Assembly (NCBI RefSeq): GCF_006442205.1
Contig: NZ_VFVR01000001.1
Coordinates: 806,001 to 870,000 of the forward strand
Source of the DNA: Mesorhizobium sp. B2-3-12
Lineage (GTDB): Bacteria; Pseudomonadota; Alphaproteobacteria; Rhizobiales; Rhizobiaceae
Direction: 5' to 3'
Length of the DNA stretch: 64,000 nt
In this document: positions 59,237 to 64,000 of the stretch, in pieces
Numbering within the stretch: position 1 is the stretch's first letter
How the letters are laid out: each line of letters opens with the position of its first letter
The notes under the pieces: model-generated
Told to the model about the DNA's origin: nothing
The model's database searches: none
The model's input: the letters and a program-made list of their open reading frames with translations, nothing else
Made by a program: the position numbers and the translations under genes

Positions 59237-60544
59237 TTAGAAACTGTCTCTCAACCACTGACTCATGCGATGCAGTTTTCCACCCGTTCCAGTCATCCTG
59301 AGACCGGAAATGCCTTTCGCCGGATGGCTCTCGAAGCTCGCCATCTGCGGATAGATCAGAAGCCCGACCGCGGCCGAGAAGGCCGGTCCCTTCGCCGCTT
59401 CCGGCAGGCCCGCCACGCCGAGCGGGCGGCCGATGCGCACATTGCGTCCCAGGATGCGGCGTGCCGCCTCGGGCAGGCCGGCCAGCTGGCTGGCGCCGCC
59501 GGTCAGCACGACGCGCTTGCCGACCGCATTGCCGTAGCCGGACTTGTTCAGCCGGTCGCGCAGGAGTTCGAGCGTCTCGTCGATGCGGGCGCGCACGATG
59601 CGCGTCATCACCGAACGCGGAATCTGCAGCGGCACGTCGCCATCGTCACCGATCGGCAGGATCGAGACCAGGTCGCGGTCGTCGGCGCTGCCCGGCAGTG
59701 CCGAGCCATGCATTACCTTCAGCCGCTCGGCGGCATCGAGCGAGGTCGAGAGCCCCTTGGCCATGTCGAGCGTCACATGGTTGCCGCCGATGGCGATGGC
59801 GTCGCCATGAACGAACTTGCCTTCCGAAAACACCGAGATCGTGGTCGTGCCGCCGCCCATGTCGATGCAGGCGGCACCCAATTCCAGTTCGTCGTCGACC
59901 AGGGCCGCCAGTCCGCTGGCATAGGGCGTCGCCACCATGCGCTCGACCGACAGATGCGAGCGGTTGATGGAAAGCTCCAGATTGCGCATCGGCGCGGCAT
60001 CGCCGGTCAGCACATGCATGTCCACGCCAAGCGCATCGCCCACCATGCCGCGCGGGTCGCGCACGCCGCGTTCGGCATCCAGCGAGAAGCCGACGGGCAG
60101 CGAATGGACGACCTCGCGCTCGGCCTTGAGCGCCTGCTTGGCACCGGCGCCGAGCACGCGCTTGATGTCGGCCTCGTCGGCCTCGTGGCCACCAAGATTG
60201 ATGGTCGCGGAAAAGCTTTCGCTCTTCAGCCGGCCGGCGGTCATGTTGACGATGAGCGAATCGACCGTCAGCCCGGCCATGCGTTCGGCGGCGTCGACGG
60301 AGAGGCGAATGGCATGTTCGGCGCGGTCGAGATCGACGATCACGCCCGACTTCACGCCTTGCGATTTCTGGTGGCCGATGCCGATCACCTGGATCCGGTG
60401 CGAGCGGCCGCGCAAGAGCTTGCCGTCATCGTTCGGCTTCAGCTTTGCCACCATGCAGCAAACCTTGTTCGAGCCGACATCCAGCACCGTCAGGGTGCCG
60501 GACCGGCGCGACGAGGCATCGCCAGAACCGCCAAGCCAGCTCAT
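59237..60544 (-). CDS. ftsA: Cell division protein FtsA
   Basis: A 435-residue actin-like ATPase that ties FtsZ filaments to the membrane. Conserved elements are GSNKVCCMVAKL (first phosphate loop), ACIDMGGGTTTISVF (second phosphate loop) and the adenosine motif VVLTGGASQLAGL. The C-terminal end (RMSQWLRDSF) is the amphipathic membrane helix. Its start overlaps the ftsQ stop by four bases. Confidence 0.97.
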   Translation of the reverse strand: MSWLGGSGDASSRRSGTLTVLDVGSNKVCCMVAKLKPNDDGKLLRGRSHRIQVIGIGHQKSQGVKSGVIVDLDRAEHAIRLSVDAAERMAGLTVDSLIVNMTAGRLKSESFSATINLGGHEADEADIKRVLGAGAKQALKAEREVVHSLPVGFSLDAERGVRDPRGMVGDALGVDMHVLTGDAAPMRNLELSINRSHLSVERMVATPYASGLAALVDDELELGAACIDMGGGTTTISVFSEGKFVHGDAIAIGGNHVTLDMAKGLSTSLDAAERLKVMHGSALPGSADDRDLVSILPIGDDGDVPLQIPRSVMTRIVRARIDETLELLRDRLNKSGYGNAVGKRVVLTGGASQLAGLPEAARRILGRNVRIGRPLGVAGLPEAAKGPAFSAAVGLLIYPQMASFESHPAKGISGLRMTGTGGKLHRMSQWLRDSF

Positions 60545-61482
60545 ATCTTCGTCTCCGGCTTGCGCTTGAGGGTTTTCGGCTTCTCGTTGAGCGCGGCCTC
60601 GCGCTGGGTTGCCGCTTCGGGCGTCAGCTCCACGACCAGCCGGTCCGAAAGACGCATGTCGACAGCGGCGATGTCGCGCGACAACAACCCCTTGTCATGA
60701 TCCATCTTGACCAGTTCGGCGAGCGCCTGATCCTCGTCATCCTCGGGCAACTTGATGGTGATGCCGTTGTCGAGCTTCAGATCCCAGCGCCGCTCGCCGA
60801 CACGGATATAGCCTTTGATGCGGCTTGCGAGGTCGGGATATTGTTCGATCTTGGCCATGAAATCGGGCGCCTTGGCTGGCGCGCCGGTGCCGATCAACAG
60901 CGGCAGCAGCACCTGCTTGCCGCCCGAGAACGGCGCGATGATGGCGCCATCCTTCTCGATGACCGAGAGATCGCTGCCTTGCTGCCAGAGCGCAAAGGCC
61001 TCGCGCTCCTCGACGCGCACTTCCAGCGTGTGCGGATAGACCTTGCGCACCGCGGCGACCTCGATCCACGGCAAGGTCGCGATGCGCTCGCGCGCGGCCT
61101 CGGCATCGAAGCCGATCAGCGACGTCCAGCCATCCAGTTCGAGCCGGTCGAGAATGTCGATCTCCGACGTCTGACGGTTGCCGACCACCTTGACCTGGTC
61201 GACGGCAAAACCGGTGCGGGCGGTGATGCTTTGAATGATGCCGTCGGCATGGCCGCCAATATAGGAGCCATAGGCTCCGCTCGAAGCCAGAAGCACGGCC
61301 GACATGATCGCGGCGGAGAATCGTGGCGCCTGGAATTCGCCGTCACCCAGGCGCGTCAGGATGCGCACCGGACGGCGAAGCACGCGCGGCAGAACGAAAT
61401 GGTCCAGCGACAATGGCAGGCCGAACAGCGACGGCCCGGCCGCGCCCCTCACCTTGCCCTGTCCCCATTTCAACGCAGACAC
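60541..61482 (-). CDS. ftsQ: Cell division protein FtsQ
   Basis: A 313-residue bitopic division protein with an N-terminal cytoplasmic part, one helix near [20 protein letters not shown], a POTRA domain ([18 protein letters not shown]) and a beta domain. It connects the FtsZ ring with the wall synthesis enzymes. The start is a GTG at 61482, preceded by GGAGGA; it lies inside the end of ddl (stop 61470-61472), so the genes overlap by 13 bases. Confidence 0.92.
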   Translation of the reverse strand: MSALKWGQGKVRGAAGPSLFGLPLSLDHFVLPRVLRRPVRILTRLGDGEFQAPRFSAAIMSAVLLASSGAYGSYIGGHADGIIQSITARTGFAVDQVKVVGNRQTSEIDILDRLELDGWTSLIGFDAEAARERIATLPWIEVAAVRKVYPHTLEVRVEEREAFALWQQGSDLSVIEKDGAIIAPFSGGKQVLLPLLIGTGAPAKAPDFMAKIEQYPDLASRIKGYIRVGERRWDLKLDNGITIKLPEDDEDQALAELVKMDHDKGLLSRDIAAVDMRLSDRLVVELTPEAATQREAALNEKPKTLKRKPETKI

Positions 61483-62396
61483 GAAGCGTCCTCCACCATC
61501 CAACTCAACAGTTCACCAAACGAATGCCCGGCATGGGCGGCAATTTCAGGCACCAGAGACGTCGGCGTCATGCCCGGCTGAGTGTTGACCTCGAGCCATA
61601 CAACCTCGCCATTTTCGGAGTGACGATCGTCATAACGGAAGTCCGACCGGGAAACGCCCCGACAGCCGACAGCTTGGTGAGCCTTGAGCGCCAGTGTCTG
61701 TATTTTTTGGTAAATATTCGGTGAAACTTTTGCGGGGCATTCGTGTTTTGATCCGCCCGCGACATATTTTGAATCGTAATCGTAGAAGGAATGGCCCGTC
61801 GGGATGATCTCGCAGACGCCGAGCGCCACGTCGCCCATGACGGCGCAGGTCAGCTCGCGTCCATGGATGTAGCGCTCGACCATGACGGTATCGCCATATT
61901 TCCACTCGGACGACCCGATGACCTGCGGCGGATGCGACTGCCCTTCCGATACGATGACGACGCCAAAACTCGACCCCTCGCTGACCGGCTTGACCACATA
62001 GGGCGGCTTCATCGGATGCTTGTTCTGGATGGAGAAGCGATTGGCGACCTTCGATTCGGCAACGGGAACGCCGACCGATTTGACGATCTTCTTCGCCTGC
62101 TCCTTGTTCATGGCGAGAGCCGAGGCGAGCACGCCCGAATGAGTATAGGGAATGCCGAGATATTCGAGGATGCCCTGGATGGTGCCGTCCTCGCCAAAAG
62201 GCCCGTGCAGCGCATTGAAGGCGACGTCGGGCCGAAGCTCGGCAAGCACCGAGCCGACATCGCGCCCGACATCGACGCGGGTGACCTGGTAGCCTTCCTG
62301 TTCGAGTGCATCGGCACAGGCCTTTCCGGAAGACAGGGACACGGGCCGCTCGGACGAGAAACCTCCCAGCAATACGGCCACATGCTTGTTCTTCAT
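61470..62396 (-). CDS. ddl: D-alanine--D-alanine ligase
   Basis: A 308-residue ATP-grasp ligase that joins two D-alanines for peptidoglycan. The N-terminal motif [19 protein letters not shown] and the [20 protein letters not shown] segment are characteristic, as is the C-terminal [16 protein letters not shown], where Glu and Asn bind magnesium. Followed by an overlapping ftsQ. Confidence 0.96.
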   Translation of the reverse strand: MKNKHVAVLLGGFSSERPVSLSSGKACADALEQEGYQVTRVDVGRDVGSVLAELRPDVAFNALHGPFGEDGTIQGILEYLGIPYTHSGVLASALAMNKEQAKKIVKSVGVPVAESKVANRFSIQNKHPMKPPYVVKPVSEGSSFGVVIVSEGQSHPPQVIGSSEWKYGDTVMVERYIHGRELTCAVMGDVALGVCEIIPTGHSFYDYDSKYVAGGSKHECPAKVSPNIYQKIQTLALKAHQAVGCRGVSRSDFRYDDRHSENGEVVWLEVNTQPGMTPTSLVPEIAAHAGHSFGELLSWMVEDASCLR

Positions 62397-62697
62397 TCCC
62401 CGTCATCCCCTCTCATGGCGGACCAAAAACCAAGATTTCCGCAACATTGAGTCCGAGTCTCCCGGCAGGTTGCCCCCCAGACGGAAAACGCGGGTAACGC
62501 GTCGAACGACTCAAATCAGGAAACGCTTTGGAGCAGAGAATCAGAGAGTTGATTCACTGGCAAGTGCCTATGATTCCGAGAGATTCACTTTGTGAGAAAA
62601 TGGATGCGAAAACCGTCTCGCTGAGTCTTTGCAGCAACGGTTTCGAGGCTTTTGAGAAGGTGTTGAAGTTCATCCATCACGTGAACTTCAAGCCACC
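62397..62697. other. 301-bp gap between murB and ddl
   Basis: Lower in GC than its neighbours. It contains only a possible 30-residue minus-strand frame (62585-62677) and no clear terminator. It may carry an internal promoter of the division cluster. Confidence 0.55.
62585..62677 (-). CDS. Possible 30-residue peptide, weak evidence
   Basis: An ATG-started frame (MDELQHLLKSLETVAAKTQR, then DGFRIHFLTK) with no clear ribosome site. It has an amphipathic helical look. It may be chance. Confidence 0.2.
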   Translation of the reverse strand: MDELQHLLKSLETVAAKTQRDGFRIHFLTK

Positions 62698-63663
62698 TTA
62701 AAGCAGCTGGCCGAGGAACTCCTGCACGGCGTGTCCGGAGCGGAAATTGCCGATGCGCTTGATCTCCCACTGCAGCCGGATGCCGGAATGTTCCAGCACC
62801 CGCGCGCGCACCGTCTCGCCGAGATATTCGAGGTCGTAGCCGGTCGCGGTGCCGGTGTTGATCATGAAGTTGCAGTGCATCGGCGACATCTGCGCGCCGC
62901 CGATCATCAGGCCCCGGCAACCCGCCTTGTCGATCTCCTTCCAGGCCGACGTGCCTTCCGGATTCTTGAAGGTCGAGCCGCCCGTCTTCTCACGGATCGG
63001 CTGCACGGTCTCGCGATGGTTCTGCACGGCGTCCATCGCCGCCTTGATCGTCGCCTTGTCCTCTGGATACCCCTCGAACCATGCCGACGTAAAAATCACG
63101 CCCGGTGTCGCTGCCGAATGTCGATAGGAATATTCCATGTCTTCGGCCAGGAAGGTCACGATATCGCCTTTGCGATTCACACCCTGCAGCTCGACAACCC
63201 GTTCGCGTGTCTCCACGCCGTTGGCGCCGGCGTTCATAATTAGCGCACCACCGATGGCACCTGGAATGCCGTGATAGAAATGGAAGCCGCCAATGCCTTC
63301 CTCCAGGGCAAACGCGGCCAAGCGTTTGTCTGGGGCAGCGGCGCCTGCCTTAATCGCACCGCTAGGCGCTCTTTCAATCTGGCCAAATCCTTTGGCCGAA
63401 AGCCTGACGACGAAACCGGGAATACCGCCGTCGCGCACAAGAAGGTTCGATCCGACACCGACAACGGTCAGCGGGATTTCCTCCGGCACCGCGCGCATAA
63501 ACGCGGCAAGGTCCTCCTCGTCCGCCGGCTGGAACAGCGCCTCGGCAAGGCCGCCTGCCCGGAACCAGGTGATCTTGTCCATCTCGGCATTCGGCGTGAC
63601 GCGGCCGCGCAGGCCTGCAAGCCGGTCGCCAAGTCTGTCGATCATGGCCTGGCCGTTCATCAT
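62698..63663 (-). CDS. murB: UDP-N-acetylenolpyruvoylglucosamine reductase
   Basis: A 321-residue flavoenzyme that reduces UDP-GlcNAc-enolpyruvate to UDP-MurNAc. FAD contacts include [14 protein letters not shown] and [18 protein letters not shown]. The Ser/Lys/Glu active-site region includes [12 protein letters not shown]. The start overlaps the murC stop (ATGA). Confidence 0.95.
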   Translation of the reverse strand: MMNGQAMIDRLGDRLAGLRGRVTPNAEMDKITWFRAGGLAEALFQPADEEDLAAFMRAVPEEIPLTVVGVGSNLLVRDGGIPGFVVRLSAKGFGQIERAPSGAIKAGAAAPDKRLAAFALEEGIGGFHFYHGIPGAIGGALIMNAGANGVETRERVVELQGVNRKGDIVTFLAEDMEYSYRHSAATPGVIFTSAWFEGYPEDKATIKAAMDAVQNHRETVQPIREKTGGSTFKNPEGTSAWKEIDKAGCRGLMIGGAQMSPMHCNFMINTGTATGYDLEYLGETVRARVLEHSGIRLQWEIKRIGNFRSGHAVQEFLGQLL

Positions 63664-64000
63664 GAGGCGGCGAGCTCCTTCGGCAGCGCATAGGCCCATT
63701 GGGTGATGTTGCCTGCGCCGAGGAAGACCACGAAGTCGCCAGGCTTCGCCAGCTCACGGATGATCGGCGCGATATCGGCCGGCCCCTCGATGTAGCGGGC
63801 ATCACGATGACCGCCGGCGCGGATGCGCGACACCAGCGCATCCGATGTCACGCCGTCGATCGGCTCTTCGCCGGCAGCGTAGACCGGAGCCACCATCACC
63901 GTATCGGCGTCGTTGAAGCAGGCGGAGAACTCGTTGAACAGATCATGCAGCCGGGTAAAGCGGTGCGGCTGGGCAATGGCGATGACACGCCCCTTAGTGG
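63660..64000 (-). CDS. murC: UDP-N-acetylmuramate--L-alanine ligase, C-terminal part only
   Basis: The last 112 codons of a Mur ligase; the gene continues past the right edge. The visible end has the MurC C-terminal segment [20 protein letters not shown] and the ending [20 protein letters not shown], both characteristic. It adds L-alanine to UDP-MurNAc and is upstream of murB in the same operon. Confidence 0.92.
   Translation of the reverse strand, partial: TKGRVIAIAQPHRFTRLHDLFNEFSACFNDADTVMVAPVYAAGEEPIDGVTSDALVSRIRAGGHRDARYIEGPADIAPIIRELAKPGDFVVFLGAGNITQWAYALPKELAAS

Noticed and set aside
57464..60700. A plus-strand open frame of over 1000 codons opposite ftsZ and ftsA
   Set aside because: It is antisense to two certain genes. 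Its His/Arg/Asp-rich, low-complexity translation is the usual by-product of GC-rich codon bias.

Overview
The window is about 64 kb of high-GC alphaproteobacterial chromosome. The protein families, the cell-division cluster order and the short intergenic palindromes point to a Rhizobiales member. Mesorhizobium or a close relative is my best guess, made from recognition and not from a search. Nearly everything looks like ordinary chromosomal housekeeping and transport. There is no rRNA, no tRNA that I can see, no CRISPR array and no recognisable transposase. One AT-rich gene, a KAP-type NTPase at 17747-19078, stands out as foreign.

Layout. 1-7.2 kb: an AsmA-like protein (cut by the left edge), a DyP peroxidase, a small basic protein, a GlcD-type FAD oxidase and a hotdog thioesterase. 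7.3-10.5 kb: an Lrp/AsnC regulator divergent from a DMT exporter, then a LOV histidine kinase overlapping its response regulator. 10.5-17.7 kb: a Tat-exported dienelactone hydrolase, two small genes, a 61-bp inverted repeat, a membrane PQQ glucose dehydrogenase and a UvrD helicase carrying an in-frame palindromic insertion. 17.7-25.4 kb: the KAP NTPase, then a LacI-controlled sugar module (oxidoreductase, TIM-barrel isomerase, binding protein, ATPase, permease) divergent from its regulator across a tandem operator. 25.4-29.8 kb: an encapsulated-ferritin-like protein with no encapsulin beside it, and an MttB-like methyltransferase next to a dimethylglycine-dehydrogenase-like flavoprotein.

30-50 kb is a mixed region: phytase-like esterase, L,D-transpeptidase, MATE and MFS transporters, SH3b protein, TMEM175-type channel, SDR, small membrane protein, outer-membrane barrel, a repeat-rich secreted peptide, hexapeptide acetyltransferase, CreA, SCO, PrmA, a PATR autotransporter, aminopeptidase P and AzlCD. 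50.2-64 kb is one long minus-strand block: murC (partial)-murB-ddl-ftsQ-ftsA-ftsZ-lpxC-bamD-recN-ligA-DUF2461. It joins the end of the division and cell-wall cluster to lipid A synthesis, outer-membrane assembly and DNA repair.

The points most worth a second look are the orphan EncFtn, the mobile palindrome inside uvrD, the KAP gene, the LOV two-component pair, the Asn/Gly repeat peptide and several families of short intergenic palindromes. I did not find a clear, completely new multi-gene system.
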